Positions 1 to 13,297 are shown, counted from the stretch's first letter. The stretch: 64,000 nt of DNA from Corythucha ciliata (GCA_038030265.1 CM075940.1:17249604-17313603), one strand, 5' to 3'. Notes: a model not told the origin generated them from the letters alone. Translations and numbers: made by a program.

Positions 1-725
1 AAATAACATGATTGGCGGCCCTCAAAACTGTCCAGGCCCGGAAACCGTCAAACAGGCTATTTGACCGTAACACTGATTTTGGCTCCAAAAACGTAATTCT
101 TGTTGGAAGCCGGAGGGGGGGCTGTAACTGTCAATTTCACCTTAAGGAGTGACTTGGACATTGGTGAATGACCATTCAAGCAGAAAACTGGAAGTTAGCC
201 TTCAGAATTTAATGGCATGACTATAAAACGAACAGCTGTAAAACGATACTGGTTTAGCCCAGCAGTAATTTGGCTCAATAACAAACGCTTTTACTCCCAA
301 AAAAGTATTATTCAATGGTGACTGGCGCCGATATCTTCCAGCTCTTCCCTAAAGTTGCAATTCAGCCCCCCCAGGAACCAATTCTTAGTCTGAAATAATC
401 TCACAGGTGATCAAGCCAGCAAAACCGATACTTAGGCCGCACAGCTTGACATTTTTCGCTCAGGAACAGACTTCGATCTAGAAATTAGGTAATTTTATAG
501 TGGTGAAATCCCGGTTGAACCAGCAGAACTGAACCAGCAGAAACTAACTTTTTATATGAATAGGAAAATTGTCGGTTTCAAAACTGGAAAATTTCTGGCT
601 CTAAATTTATAGGTTTGTAGCCGAACAATCAGTTTCTGAGGCTTGTGTTTGCTTGCCAATTGCCAAGCAAAAAATTGCAAACCAAAATTGGCTCGTGGGG
701 GACTGAATTAACAGTTTCATTTTTA
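1..725. other. Non-coding, degenerate repeat text
   Basis: No ORF or splice pattern is convincing here. The sequence is made of loosely repeated phrases of the type 'aaactggaaatt...ggctc...aaaac', the same style seen at 28930-29770, 39600-40450 and 52300-52900. It looks like decayed minisatellite or transposon filler. Confidence 0.5.
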
Positions 726-957
726 ATGCATGCATAAAGCTGTAGCCGTAGGAGCCTACATTGTCTGTCTTCCCTCGTTAAGGTGCGTTAAAAAAGAAAC
801 TGGTTTCGGATGCTCGCCATCTTCAGTGTCCGGAAGTCTCAGTTGTACTTCCGGACGCTGAAGATGTCGAGCAGCCGAAACCTGTTCGTTTTTAACGCAC
901 CTCAACGAGGGAAGACAGACAATGTAGGCTCCTATGGCTACAGCTTTATGCATGCAT
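726..957. mobile_element. Foldback MITE, family 1 (copy A)
   Basis: This is a near-perfect hairpin. The left arm begins ATGCATGCATAAAGCTGTAG and the right arm ends with its reverse complement. The inner parts of both arms (containing TCTTCAG / CTGAAGA) also pair, so each arm is about 110 bp around a short loop near 841. There is no coding capacity. Related copies lie at 51424-51645 (full) and 52133-52244 (one arm only). The roughly 40 bp outside the right arm, with the words CTACTAACCCTCG and GCGATCACACTAG, is also shared with the copy at 51424, so the true element may extend to about 1000. Confidence 0.85.
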
Positions 958-3137
958 GACCTACTAACCCTCGTAGTCTAAGCGATCACACTAGTACCAG
1001 TTTTATTTTTATTTGTTTTCGTGCTTTATTATTATTTTTATTAATTGGTTTATTATTCATTCTGAATAATACACCTATGATTTCGGTCAGGAAAATTTTT
1101 TTACAACCCACCCTCAAACTTTTTCTGTGTACGTTTTAACATGTCTAGATTCCATTTCTGGAATGTCCGTCCGCCGTACACCGTCGATTTTCATGTGATT
1201 TCAAGCCGGATTTGGCTACATTCATGAATAATAAACCCATGCGTAAAATTTGCAGCGTTTGCGTGCATTTCGTTCTGAAAATGCACTAATGGTCTCGTCG
1301 TGATGGTGGCAAACATGGGTCATGCCATGTTTTCTTCACGTTTCAGAACCTCTAGAACACGAATTCAGTGGTCTCCAGAATTCATATAAATATATAAATT
1401 TCTTTATACATTTATATATTTATTTATAATATTATGGCCGTTCGAGATAACTCTCGAAGAAATCAATTTAGCGGTACGCGCTTTGGCACAAAAATCAGTA
1501 GTCGTAAGACCCCGGTCGGTATTACATTTGGGCCAAATCGGTCAAGGTGGGGGGGGGGGGAATAGGAGTTGAAATGGTCAAAAAATCACTACAATTCACC
1601 AGTTGATTGTAGATGCATCATATTCAGTACGAATACTCCATGTTAGAGTAGCCTTTGATTCCCATTTTAATTTTTCGAAAAATTCAAGGTGGTGGGGGTG
1701 GTCCTTCCGGTGTGGAAGTGTAAAAATAGCGTTGAACTTCACTAGTTCATCTTAGCGCTCTAAAATTCGACTCAATAATTTAATGCAACCTAAGCCCTGG
1801 GTTCCATTGAGATTTATCGAAAACTTTGATGGGGGGGGGGGTGAAATAGAGGATGAAATTTCAAAAAAACGCTTAAATTCACACGTTTAGGTATTATAAA
1901 ATACGGCACAAAAATTTAATATAATAAAGCCCTTGGAAAACTACCGACACTTTTCGAAATTTTTGAAGAAAGGGGGGTGAAAATAGAGGAAGAAGTTCGG
2001 CTTAATGAAACAAATTATGGTATCAAAATTATTACTTCTGGGACGGCTTAGGGTATCCGTATATGGAATGAAATGCACTCTTTCCGACCGCCAGCTGCCG
2101 GAGCGAAATTTTTTTAAATTTGTATTCACCGTTACCCGTTTTTTAAGAGTTTCCGGAGTTATTTTAAAAGTTTCACAGTAAAACAGTTAAAACCTAGTGT
2201 TTCGGAACAAAAACGCTTAAGTTTGTCTGAGTACCATTTTCCCCTCAAAACGTTGGAATTTCACTCTCTACAATTGCTATTGAATAGCCAATCCTCCCCG
2301 GAAGAGACCGGCCACGCGTCGCCAGGGTGAAGTGAGAAGGACTACTGGTGTGGGTTTCTCTATTTTTGTGGCTTAATCGTCACATTCTGGGGCTTGAATA
2401 TGACATTTTCAGAGCCTCTCCAGTAGTTTTAAGTTAAATCCACATATTCCATGTTGAGGTTAATTATACTGTAGTCACGTTTTCTCACTTTTTTGAAGGA
2501 GTAGTTGTAGGACGAGTTCTGATGGATATTAAATGTAGCGTCGCTCGTTCGTGGTGACATAACCTGTTAGTATACCGCCGACAACCGGATTGCCCTGCCC
2601 CAAAGACTTAAATCAGCACCATCGTCATCATCATCATGAGGCGGGCGGCATGTCTTTAATGCTTGCCTTGGATGTTATTCATATTAGACATCCCCAGTTG
2701 TCCGGTAATGTCGTAGGCTACAGCTGAGCACGTATAGATCTGGGCCAACAAACTTTAATAGCAAGCAACGGAGTTGCTCATTCGTGACCGACAACACTCC
2801 CTTCTTCCACAGTTCTCTGCTCTGAACCAATCACCGTGGACGTCCACACTGTGTCATCCATCACTACGCCAGCCGACGGCGGCTAACGGGGGGGGGGGGC
2901 TGGAGCGGTCAGTTACCTTGCGCATGTTGGCCTCCCTGTTTTTCTTTTTGCACGGACAAGTCGTACGTTTTTTGTCACCAATGAGTCAAGGGGGGGGAGA
3001 TCCTCGCGGACAAGGACAAAACATAAAACCACGTGGAAGCTTGGGATTAATTTTACAGACATTGAGGAGTGTGGGGTGTTAGTATCGGATAAGCTCAGGA
3101 AACTGACTGCCCATGTCCCAGGTCAACCTTATAGTGA
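958..3137. other. Non-coding stretch with G-tracts
   Basis: No gene seen. It contains G homopolymers of about 10-12 bases at 1549-1560, 1831-1840 and 2888-2899. It also has an AT-rich patch at 1383-1435 and short ORFs without codon structure or recognisable domains. Confidence 0.5.
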
Positions 3138-3252
3138 TTTCCATTCAACACACTTCACAAGTGTAGTGCAGCGTCCTCTCCATAAACATATGTTTCAATT
3201 CAGAGAGGACGGATGGAAAAACTTACACCACTCTAGTGTATTGCATTGAATG
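3138..3252. repeat. Imperfect inverted repeat
   Basis: TTTCCATTCAA near the left end is matched by TTGAATGGAAA at the right end. GTCCTCTC is matched by GAGAGGAC inside. Together they form an imperfect hairpin of about 115 bp. It is probably an old MITE, though no target duplication is clear. Confidence 0.45.
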
Positions 3253-4005
3253 GAAAACGCCATTAGTTGAAAACGCGAAGCTCATCAAAAACAAATAGAC
3301 GGGAGTTAAACATTTTAACTTGTAATGCATTCATCAGACACAACGGAAGTGGGGCTCAACAAAACGAGTCCAAACGAGTCAAAACGATCTGTCCAGCCCT
3401 ACGTCTACAACCCCGTCTCATCCACATTCCAAGTCAGCGCGATATCGAAAAAGAATTTTTAGAAACTCTAGGTATTTCATTCGATTTTGAAAACAACAGC
3501 GGCCCACTATTTTTAAAGGCAAGGTTAAGAGCAGAGGAAATTCAAAGGAGTTATTTTTTGTTTCTCGAAAAAATACGGTTTTGTTTCCGAGACTTCCCCA
3601 ACAAATAAAGTCACTTGAAAATCTTGCGAAGTGGGTGGGGTGGAGGAGCCTCTTTACTTATTTATCGTCACCCTCTCCATGTTAGTTTAACCCGTTTAAC
3701 TTGACAGTTTGGAATTATGTATTAACCAGGGATGTTTAGCTGGATACGGGGCGACTGACTGTTCGGGGGAGGGGGGTGATTTCGATTTACATTGCTTCTG
3801 GTGAGGTTAAACTATTTGTAATCCGCCTTTCAGAGGGCAGAATGTTTTATTTGGAGGTCGGCCAAAATTTCAGTTGAAAAAGTTATGTCAAAAGCGGAGT
3901 TCCTTTTTTAAAGACCGATAGCCGCTACTAAACCAAGAAAAGTTGTGATGAACAAGACTTATAAAATCCTTTTATATGCGCTTGTTAAACTCACGCCATC
4001 ACGTT

Positions 4006-4050
<45 letters not shown>

Positions 4051-7000
4051 CCATCTTAAAGGATTTTATCGCCATTCCTGAGATGAAACAATTGTTTTTC
4101 AGGTGGAGGAAATCAACCGGGAGGAGTTGACAGCATAAAATGCCCCCGCCCTTTAGCTGAAACGTAATAGGTGAGTTATTTATTGTAATCCGTGAACCCG
4201 CTCCCTACGAGTGCATATACATTTAGTGCCATTTCTTTGCTAAAATTAACTCCGTGCATATAAAGTAAGTAAAGATAACAACTTATTGACAGAGAGTAAA
4301 TATTTAAGCTCACGCGCCAAATATTTCTGAAAATTGATGTTTTTTTCAAGGTTTTTTTTCGACTTCCTCATTTTTGAATGCGAAGACACACGTGGAAACC
4401 ACCCGCTCCAAAAAATACGCGGGGAAAGCATATTTAATGAAGCGTAAATAACGAAATTCCTGTTTTCTTGAAGATGTTATTTCCCCCACCACAATCACAC
4501 CTACCCAGCAACCCTCCAATCGACAACCTTGAACACTTTTAGGTTCGTCGCCCAAATGAACGATTTCAGTTATAAATGTTGTGCAAAAGAAGAAAGGGGA
4601 AAGAGGTTATAAAGTAAAGGCCAACGATTGATGATGGGGTCGCCAATTATTTGCGTGATCCCTCTGTTTGAAGAGACAAGCAAACAAAGCCTTAAACAAA
4701 AGGAACGGATCGGGTTTAAATGATGGTTTGCTGGATTGTGTTGGCTGGATGGTTAAGCGGGTGGAGGGGAGTTTTACAATTGTCATTACTCGTCCGCTTC
4801 CCACTGATTCAGCGGAACATTAACAGCTTTCCTCCCAACTAGAATACAATGTGGAAAAGTCTTAAACTTATACACACACAAAACTTTTTTTGGAATCAGC
4901 TGTCTGCTTTGTTCAAACGTTCATTAGTGAGTTAATTAGCACCCTCTTTTACGCGCACCAAAACATTCGTCCATTTTGTTCTCGTTTTCACAACTAAAGA
5001 ATCTGAGATTAACAGTTGAAAAATATGAAAAATCTCTTCAACCGACGATATAATGTTCTTAAGTCTGAATCCCCTTCCCTTTTTCCCCCAATTTAGAACT
5101 AACGTCAACGGAGCATTCGCGAAAGTACATTAAATTGATCATTCATCATCCTCCCCATTTCAAGGACCAACCCTGAAACTGATGAGTTTGGATAGGCTTG
5201 ATGATTGAAAGAGTTTTAACCCTTTCGTGTCCCCTATTCCACCTCTGCAGCCAAGCAATTTATCTCCGAAGGGCACGCATTTAACTGAAACTTTTTCCAG
5301 TAACACACTCATGAAACGAACCGCGTTAAAACTACCGATTTGGTGAAAATCTGAAAGTTTTATGCACCACCATCCCACCTCATCGAAGCCGTGCCTTGTA
5401 TAATGAATTAGGAATGAGCGTTAAACTGATCAAGTGATAAAAACTCACTACCTTCAGGGGGGAGGAACAGGCTCCTCAAGAAATAGTGAGACGATCGATC
5501 AATTTTATTCTTTAGAGTAATTCTGCCTACTGGCGTGAAAACTGGATTTTTCGGTAGAGGACGACACAATTGTATTACGCCTCCTTCCCCATCGCATAAC
5601 AACATCACCGTGGAAGACAGGGTGAATGGAAAATCCTTCTTGAGTAATCGCAAAAGGGAAAATGAAGACAAAAGCGTGCTGCAGTGCAGGTGTCCCCCTC
5701 CCTACGATACTATTAACCCGTTCATCACCCAGGAAGTGGAGCCGATCCCCACTATTCGTTGGAGTACAGTGCAATACTGTTAATAGTACAAGTGCTTTTT
5801 CTTAGCCTAGAACGAAGCAAACTGCACAGCTAGCTCAAATGTATCCAGTAAGGGACCCTCGAAGTACCGGCCATAAAGGTCCGCCTACGTTGACACTTCA
5901 GAGCGGTAGATTCCGCGGACCGTTCGCGGGACAATTTTTGCGGCTCCTGGAAACGGGCCAGAGCGGCCAAAAACGTCGGAATCACAGGTAGAGCCCTTTC
6001 AACCCCCGCGGGGTTCGATTTTGGCCAAGATTCGACTAGGTCTTATTAGCCAATTTCGTGTGCAAAATCCTCTCCTCTCCACCCGCGAGAACAAACAGAT
6101 TTTCAAAAGAAGTTTCCAGTTTCTCGGCTGTTTCAGGGGGTCAAAGTGTCATTTTTTCCTCGAAATCACCGCATATTCCGACGTGGTATTTGTCCATATT
6201 TTACTTCAACAGCCAATAAATTTCAAGCTATAGGCAATAACTTGAAAGTTTCTCGTGCTAAACACAGTGAGTTACGGCGCTAGTTTATTCGTGTCGAAAA
6301 AAGTGATTAGTGGATGAAGTTTTCTCCCTTTTTCGGCAGAGTAGATGCTTTCCGGGGCCGTATTTAACTAGTTTCGGGAAGATGATATTCTGATTGGAAG
6401 GCTAAACAGTGAGTTATATTAATTATTATTGAATTTTAAGCCGTACTTAGTTGAAGATTTATTATTACTAAAACCAAAAACACTTTCTCTGCGACGATGC
6501 CTCCAGCCCAGGATGGCGAAAGCTCAGGAAAAGAAAAAGAAGAAGAAGCAGGAGAAAAACGAAGCTTCAACCCTAATAATAAACCTTCAAGTGAGTTATG
6601 ATGCCAAATGGCCCATAGTGGAGGTTTGAGCAAATAAATTCCAAGTTTCGCAGGCTAAACAACAAGTTTATAGAGTGCTTGATCGTCGATAGGGGCAACG
6701 AACAGTTTATTCATGCTGAAAAATAAGGTTTCTGGGAAAAATTTTCCCTTTTGTTGGCAGACTAGAGAATTTCTGGAGTTAAACTGCTATTTTTAAGCGA
6801 AACAAGTAAAACACGGTTGGGGTGAGGGAAATTTTCGTTTTTTGGCAGAGAGCTATAAAAACGATTTTTGGTGATGAGACTGTGGATTTTTGGTTTTTTG
6901 AGTGGAACCAAAGTAGTTGGGGAGGGACGAGTTTTGGCCTTATGCGGTCACATTTTCGGGTCACGTTCCCCACTTTTCTCGGCAAAATAATGAATGTTCT

Positions 7001-7311
7001 GTTTTGTAAGCAATGAAGATTTTGCGACTTTCCAGATTTCCTAATTCAAATGAAAAATTATGGAAAGAGATGGGGGAGGGGGTGATGCAGCCAACCCAGG
7101 ATAAAACGCACCAAAGGGGCCATCAGTGTCCGATAAAGGGCGCAAAAAGCGTTTCGAGAGCGGGCCCGTGAGGTACGCGCGTCACCCCCAGTCTAATAGT
7201 CTATTAAGGCCAAGATTCAACTTTACCTTATAGCACAAGCTGGTGTTTTGCGATTGATATCGGCAGTGGGGAGGGCTTTATTGTGTGCCTTTTTTCTTTT
7301 CAGGGTGTGAG
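3253..7311. other. Non-coding stretch upstream of the membrane-protein gene
   Basis: No gene recognised. It contains a 40-base poly-T tract at 4008-4047 flanked by inverted copies of AAAATCCTTT/AAAGGATTTT. Several 60-110 codon ORFs lack supporting splice or domain evidence. The ORF reading at 3267-3608 opens with TTG, not ATG. The acceptor TTTTCAG at 7297-7303 directly precedes the next gene, so an upstream 5' UTR exon may lie in this stretch, but I cannot place it. Confidence 0.45.
4008..4047. repeat. Poly-T tract (40 nt)
   Basis: An uninterrupted run of 40 T. It could be the tail of a minus-strand retroposon, but I found no retroposon body with target-site duplications next to it. Confidence 0.9.
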
Positions 7312-9652
7312 ATGGGAGAAGGGAACGACACAACAATTGATGGAGCCGAGCCTACAAAATCTTCAGATGATATCATCAGGGAACAAATTAGAATGGAGTT
7401 TTACAAAACCTATGATGTTATGACGGGGGTAAAGTTTTGAAAATTGTGTCTTCCTTTTTCAAGAACGTGGAATTAGAATGTAATTTGTTCTGGACGACAA
7501 ATTTGTAGGTACGAATCGCCGTCACTCTGGGAGGCTTCTTCAGTCTCATGGTGTTGCTCGTCGTCTACAAAAGCAAGTGTAAATCCCGGTCGGGGAGCGA
7601 AGAAAATCTCGAAGCGGCCGCCGTTGTCGAAGACGAATCTCTTCACGGATTCGGCATTCGACGAAACTACAGTCTGTATCACAAAGGGCCGGTTGCTGAC
7701 CACCCACGGTTTTCATCAGTCGGTGGCGGCTACGGCGTCTACTCCCCACCGGCGCGATTCGGCTACGGCCGTGTGAGTCTACCCACGTCGTCACCGTACG
7801 CCTACCCCTCGCCTTACTTGACCAGAAGAAAACCGCCGGACAGCCCACCTCCGAGATCACAAAGAGAGGTAAGGGCAATTCGAGCGTATGGAGGGGGGAG
7901 GGGGAGGAGTTGTTTAACGAGTTCGTTTTATTTCAAAAAACTATAGGTAATGATACTATTTTCATTTTGTTTTTCTCCCTTCCAAACTATTTTAATGATG
8001 AACTCTAACAACAACAACAACAACAACAAACTGGAAATCGTGGCATCGCTACTTCAAGCGATGAGGGTTGAAGGAGTCTGTAGAGGCGTAATCGAAAGCA
8101 GTTGCCATCCTCTTGTCACCCTTCACTCGCAAACAAGAGATTCTTTCCACCTCTACTTGACCTAGTTATGTGGTCGAAATGCCGTTTTCCGTTTCTTCTG
8201 TCGTGATTTTAATGATTTCAAGCTGGGTGAGCTTTGAGTGACATCGTTGAGCAATGAGAGTGTGGTTGGTTTCACGTCAAGAGAAAAGGGAAAGATTAAA
8301 AGAGAAGCGGGTGGTTCCGCGGAAATTGAAAGAAAGGGGGAGGGGTATTTCCCCTAACATTGTTCCTTTCACAGGCTAAAACGTATTTCCTGGGGCTAAA
8401 TGACTGATCTTTATACTAAATTATCAGGATCTGAGGCTTCTTTCCAAGTTTTGTGGGGGAGTAGTCTGGTTTATCGTTTTATGAGGATGAAAACCTGGAG
8501 AAAAAATACTGGTGAAAATTGTCTAGTAGTGCGCGTGGGACTGCGTTACAATCTTTGGCCCTGACAATAGAATTGTTCTGCTAAATTGAAGTCTCACACA
8601 GAATCAAGGGCTCTGATCTTGCCCTCACCGATTGCTGTTGCATTCTTTCAGGGAGGAGGAGATTACGACATGGACGTCTATCAACGAGCCCACCACCTTC
8701 TTCGAGTACCGTCGAGTCGGCGAAGTTCAAGGCGCCTGAGCTCCATAACGTGTTCGAGTAGTGACACAAGCTATTTGGAAAGACGCGGATCCTCGCTTGA
8801 AATGGGCCGACCCATCGGTCCTCCGTACTGCAACGCGAAAGAGGCGTGCCGTCTAGAGGAAGAACCCTGGGACTACTACTATCCCATCGACATACAAGTG
8901 AATTTGTGAAAGTCGGCCTACGACGACGCTCAGGTTTCTTAATATTCCCCCCTCCCCTTACGATTTTTCAGGTGATTCAACCGACGCCCGAAATTTCACC
9001 CGCCGAGTCCGAATTGTCCGTCTACAACCGCGACAGGGACCGTCAGTCCATCACTTTGGTCGTCCCAAAAATCGCTCCTCTGGCTTCAATCAGCAGCTGT
9101 CGCCTACCAACATTCGAACAGGACAGTCACTCCGTGGGCTCCGACTCGGTTTTTTTAGACGAAGAACTGATAGACACTGAAGACGAAGTGGAAGAATTTT
9201 CAACCGACAGCGATGCCGATAATTTGGAATGCGATATTCCGTCCAAGTTAACAATTAATAATGAATCTTCTAATTATATTAAAGACTTGTGTTCAAAACC
9301 GAAAGAGGGGCCGTCTCACCTCAACAGGGTAAAAGAACGTCGCTATTCCTCGCCGCTGCCGCATATGATACCCCTTGATGCAACGACAAGTTCTGAGGAT
9401 AGAAAGGCATCGACATCCAATTCGTCTTTTATTGCTACAATTAAAAGAACTCTAACGTCAAGTGATAGTGATACTAAATGCCCTAGTAAAACTCTAGTGA
9501 ATAAACGACCCCTAAAAACTATTCCAAGGACTTGCTTGAGTGCGTCTTGTGATCAATTAGTCAAAGTTCTTCAACACGAACGCTCGTCTCAACGTGATAT
9601 CAGACTGGAAGCGGTAGAGCATTGTTCGTGGTCCCAAGAAACTCTATTCTAG
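7312..9652 (+). CDS. Uncharacterised single-pass membrane protein (4 exons)
   Basis: Coding exons are 7312-7428, 7509-7868, 8652-8897 and 8972-9652. All introns are GT..AG in phase 0, giving about 467 aa. The start is the first ATG after the acceptor at 7302-7303. The N-terminal 39 residues are hydrophilic with an N-D-T sequon. One hydrophobic span follows at about residues 40-60 (VRIAVTLGGFFSLMVLLVVY), then a basic stop-transfer cluster (KSKCKSR). This suggests a short outside N-terminus and a long cytoplasmic tail of about 400 residues. The tail is rich in Ser, Arg, Pro and Tyr and has an acidic patch near residues 300-325. No enzymatic motif is visible. I do not recognise the family; an adaptor-like or receptor-like membrane protein is only inference. 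The exon model is solid because every junction is in phase. An AATAAA lies 15 nt after the stop. Confidence 0.82.
8006..8029. repeat. (AAC)n microsatellite in intron 2
   Basis: About eight tandem AAC units between exons 2 and 3 of the membrane-protein gene. Confidence 0.85.
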
Positions 9653-9666
9653 GCACATTAATGTCT

Positions 9667-9672
9667 AATAAA
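9667..9672 (+). terminator. Polyadenylation signal AATAAA
   Basis: Canonical hexamer 15 nt after the stop codon at 9652. Further AATAAA-like words follow near 9735, 9810 and 10262, so 3' ends may be alternative. Confidence 0.55.
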
Positions 9673-11166
9673 ACGAGTAGTTTCTAGCAGGCTAAGAAAT
9701 GCGATATTTTATATCCTAATATCACTAGATAAATCAATAAAAATAACAGCAACTTTTTATATCCCACGCCTCAAATCTCTGTGTGATAGGACCCTTTAAA
9801 AAATTAAATAATAAATGTATACATATATTTTAATAACCTATAAAGCCACTTGAGATGCTATACATATTTTTTGAGTGTTTTACTGATGAGTTCAAGCTGA
9901 ATAGGAAAGAACCTCAGGAAATTTAGATCCCCCACTTATCTTGATATGTTGTGGCAGTCTATTTATTTCATTGCTTTCCCCTTGTTATGTTTGTTTTTAA
10001 TATCTATTTTTGTAACGCACAAAATAAGGAAAAAAAAGTGAATTTTATTTCATACATGAGTTTCGTTCAAACAGTCGAGTTGTGTGTGTGTCTTTATTTT
10101 TTAAACATCCAAATGTACGGGTAAATTTGGTGATAATTTTATCTTTTCTCTTCCTGTATAGAGAACAAAGAAAATCGAACTCTGTTATTCCTGGTGGAGG
10201 GTAGGGTGGAAAGCATTTACTGCACTTTTACATACTGTACTTCAGACCCACTTTGTACATGAAATAAACGAAAAGTAACATTAACAACATGAAAACACTT
10301 TTCCTCACTGCGCGAAATCATTCACAAAACGTTGTTCCGCTACAACAGGGCATGAAACTTTTTTCCAGGGGGGGGGGGGTTCAATTCCTCTCTAGATTTT
10401 ATGGTCGCAACCCTTTTTTCCCCACACCCGCAAAATATGTGATTTCGGGACTAAAACACAAGATATTCCACAGCTAGGACTACCACAACTTGCAAAGTTG
10501 GGCAATTGGAAGACAAGAAAAATAAGGGCCATTGGTCCCCTCCACCCCTTAGGCAAGGCCCAGGTCGATCAGGGCCCCAAAGCTCCCATCCCATACCATA
10601 CTCCTACTCATTCGGAACCGAAACTTGTCAAAACCCACCCCCTTTTGAACGTCAGGCAAAGATTTTCCAAATTCTATTATAGAATGGGGTGTCGTTGAAT
10701 CTACGAAATTTTAAACCAACTCACCAGAATGGAATGGGGCCTTAATAACGACGATTCGCCAGTAGGCGATTGAAGTTAATTTTTCAGAGCGTGAGGCCTC
10801 ACGACAAGGCCCAAAAATTGTAAGGGTGGCCCGAAGGCAGGCCCGAACTCAACAAAGCTGAAAATAGGGAGGGGGCAAGCCTTCAATGTAAAAATCGGGA
10901 CTCTTGAGTTGAGTTGTCCCTCACTAAGACGCCGAGTGCCGACGACGAGACGATACAGCGGAAGGAAGGGCACACGTCGTAGCCCTTTTCGTTTGAAATC
11001 GCTAACTGCCCAAAAACGGCGGGAATGGTGCAATTCTGTAACTGTGCCATATCGCGTTATTTCCTCCATTTCTCAAAAAGGAAATTCAATGAAATCATGT
11101 AGTTTGTGATTAGGAAACTCAATACCAAACTTAAAGCTACAGAATCACATCCATGATTCAGTATAG
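9673..11166. other. 3' flank and intergenic DNA
   Basis: An AT-rich 3' UTR-like stretch runs to about 10290, then nondescript DNA with a G-tract at about 10369-10378. ORFs at 10498-10698 and 10776-11109 show no homology I can name. Confidence 0.4.
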
Positions 11167-11410
11167 GTAAGGCACTATAAAACCCGAGTACTGCAACACG
11201 CAAACCGGCGCCATACTTGGTCCCTCATATGATTATAATTATCACCTGATCTCATTGACAAGTAGGATATTTTTATTTATTTCCACCGCGTTTGTTTGCT
11301 GTTACGATGACAATTTTTTCATTCATGATATTTTGTTTACCCTAACGACTGAGGGACCAAATATGGCGCTGAAATCCGTGTTGCAGTACCTGTGTTTTAA
11401 AGGTTCTCTA
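11167..11410. mobile_element. TIR element, family 3 (copy A)
   Basis: Begins GGCACTATAAAAC..AGTACTGCAACACG and ends with the inverted partner CGTGTTGCAGTACCTGTGTTTTAAAGG. Terminal repeats are about 55 bp and include TTGGTCCCTCA/TGAGGGACCAA. A second copy, highly similar along its whole length, lies at 24647-24895. There is no ORF, so it is a non-autonomous DNA transposon. Confidence 0.85.
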
Positions 11411-11541
11411 GTTTAGGTGGCATCAATTCTGAACTGCAGCGTATGCCGAACGACAAACAAGCAAGAAATTACAATTTTTAATGGTTTTGTGCTCATAGCT
11501 TACCACCTGGCTCACTTAGTTTCATCCTAGTGTTGCCAGAT

Positions 11542-11761
11542 TATAGCCCGTCAAGTTAAACGTGGACCTCGCCCTCCTGTGATCGGCCACACTAGCTATT
11601 TTCCCTTATCCCCTCCATGTGACTTCGGCTTGATAACAACACTTGTCTTTGGTAAACAGTGAGACAACCAATTGGGTAACCAAAGTAGAAGGAAGAGAAG
11701 TTGCAAGTAATCGAATGAGAGAGCGCTGGCCGCGGGTTCATGTTCTTCTTGACGGGCTATA
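11542..11761. mobile_element. 220-bp TIR element, family 4 (copy A)
   Basis: Bounded by TATAGCCCGTCAAG and its inverse CTTGACGGGCTATA. The copy at 19681-19900 has the same length (220 bp) and most of the same sequence, including the words GAGAGAGCGCTGGCCGCGGG and TTTGGTAAACAGTG. The central TA of the ends would fit a TA target duplication, as in mariner-like MITEs. An isolated end (TTGACGGGCTGTA) is seen at about 25015-25027 in a TBK1 intron. Confidence 0.85.
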
Positions 11762-12131
11762 GCATAATCAAAATCAATTACGCATGTGTTGTCTACTACC
11801 TAATCCCACGAGTGATCACACTAGGAATCTCAACTAGCTGATTGATGTGGGGGAGGGGGTGACAATGGCTTGGAGTTGCTAACCACCTGGCTCACTTAAT
11901 TCCTAATGTGGTGCCGGATTGGCAACCCTAAATAACGCGTTTCTCCTACCTAATTCAACTTGTGATCTGCAAAGCAGAATTATGCCCCATAAATTTTCAA
12001 TGGCCTTGCATAGACCATCTAAAACTGAAGATTCAGGGTACCCAGGTGGTTTGCATGAGCTTTACGAAATCGAAAAATTGCACGCGAAACTGGAAAGGAA
12101 ACATTCAAGATGCTAGAAACCGTGGCTGGTT

Positions 12132-12217
12132 TAAGGTAGCACCGCGCATAAGAGCTACAATAGTTTGAGTAATAACATTATGAGAGCTTCTCTCCCAAAA
12201 GCGACGGTGCTACCTTA
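12132..12217. repeat. Short inverted repeat
   Basis: TAAGGTAGCACCG at 12132 is exactly inverted as CGGTGCTACCTTA ending at 12217, with partly pairing sequence inside. This is probably a short MITE; only this copy is visible. Confidence 0.6.
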
Positions 12218-13297
12218 TTATGGTCATTCTTAACCGTGCTATCCACCTACCTTGCTGTTCGAAAACTTCCTCCTGGAACAAAAAAGTATAAATTAGTAAG
12301 TACGAAAAAACACTGTTTCGTCCTTTTCGTTTCATGCGCGAGTTATAGTTGGATGGTCCAACCATTAAGGCCCCAGTTGCAACGCCAAGACAAAACAGCG
12401 AAGACAAATTTGACATTTCAAAGCATGGATACTTGTGTCAATGCCTTAATGCCACAATTTTCCCTTTTTATGCGACGGACAAAAGATTTTCCTGGTGCAG
12501 AGTTTGAATGAAATCCAACAGATCAGTAGTTGTGATTTTTCTGTTTTGTCGGAAAATGTTAAAAATTACCTCACAAAATAAAATTGTGCCTGAAGACACC
12601 TCATTTGCGTTTTTACTCCACAAAATATTAGACGTTTTCTTGGTCGCCATAAAGACTAACCTAGAAATCGACCAGGGAAATCGATCGAGGGGGGTCTCCA
12701 CCCTCACACACAACAGTTGCTATAAAAAATGGGCATCGCGCGGGAAAATTCGTGAGCAGACAAAAACTACGAGGCATCTCGGGGAGAATACCTTTAGTGG
12801 ATAGTCTGATCCAAACAGTTTTTGGATTCCCCGTGTCGTGAAACACCAATATACGCAGTTTCGCTCCATACCAGGAACTGACGAGTGTTAGGGCCATTTT
12901 TTCAAACTGTTTTAAATTGAAATGGCGAATTTTTTGGCCCTAAGAAATTAGTTTTTGTTTCGGTTTCAATCATTAATACATAGTTATTTATTTGTTTTAT
13001 TTATTTATTTATTTATTCATTTATTTATTATACTCCGTAGGAATACTCTAGAAGGAGTTATCAAGCATGAACAACGTGCATGTGCAGTTCAAATCCACGA
13101 ATTTGACCGGGGGGGGGGGGTGATTTGAGCCTACGGGCACCAGAATACTCTCAGTGCATCACCCCTGGCTCTAGCAATAATGCCCCTCAACTGAAGCACA
13201 TCACAACTCGTCAACTTAAATACGTGGTTCTGGAAATTGTCTAGAACAAGCCTCGGAACCAAGCCAGTTACACCCTACTCGACGTGGAGATCTTAGG

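Noticed and set aside
3267..3608. 113-codon plus-strand open frame
   Set aside because: Opens with TTG, no ATG near the start, no recognisable domain; possibly repeat-derived.
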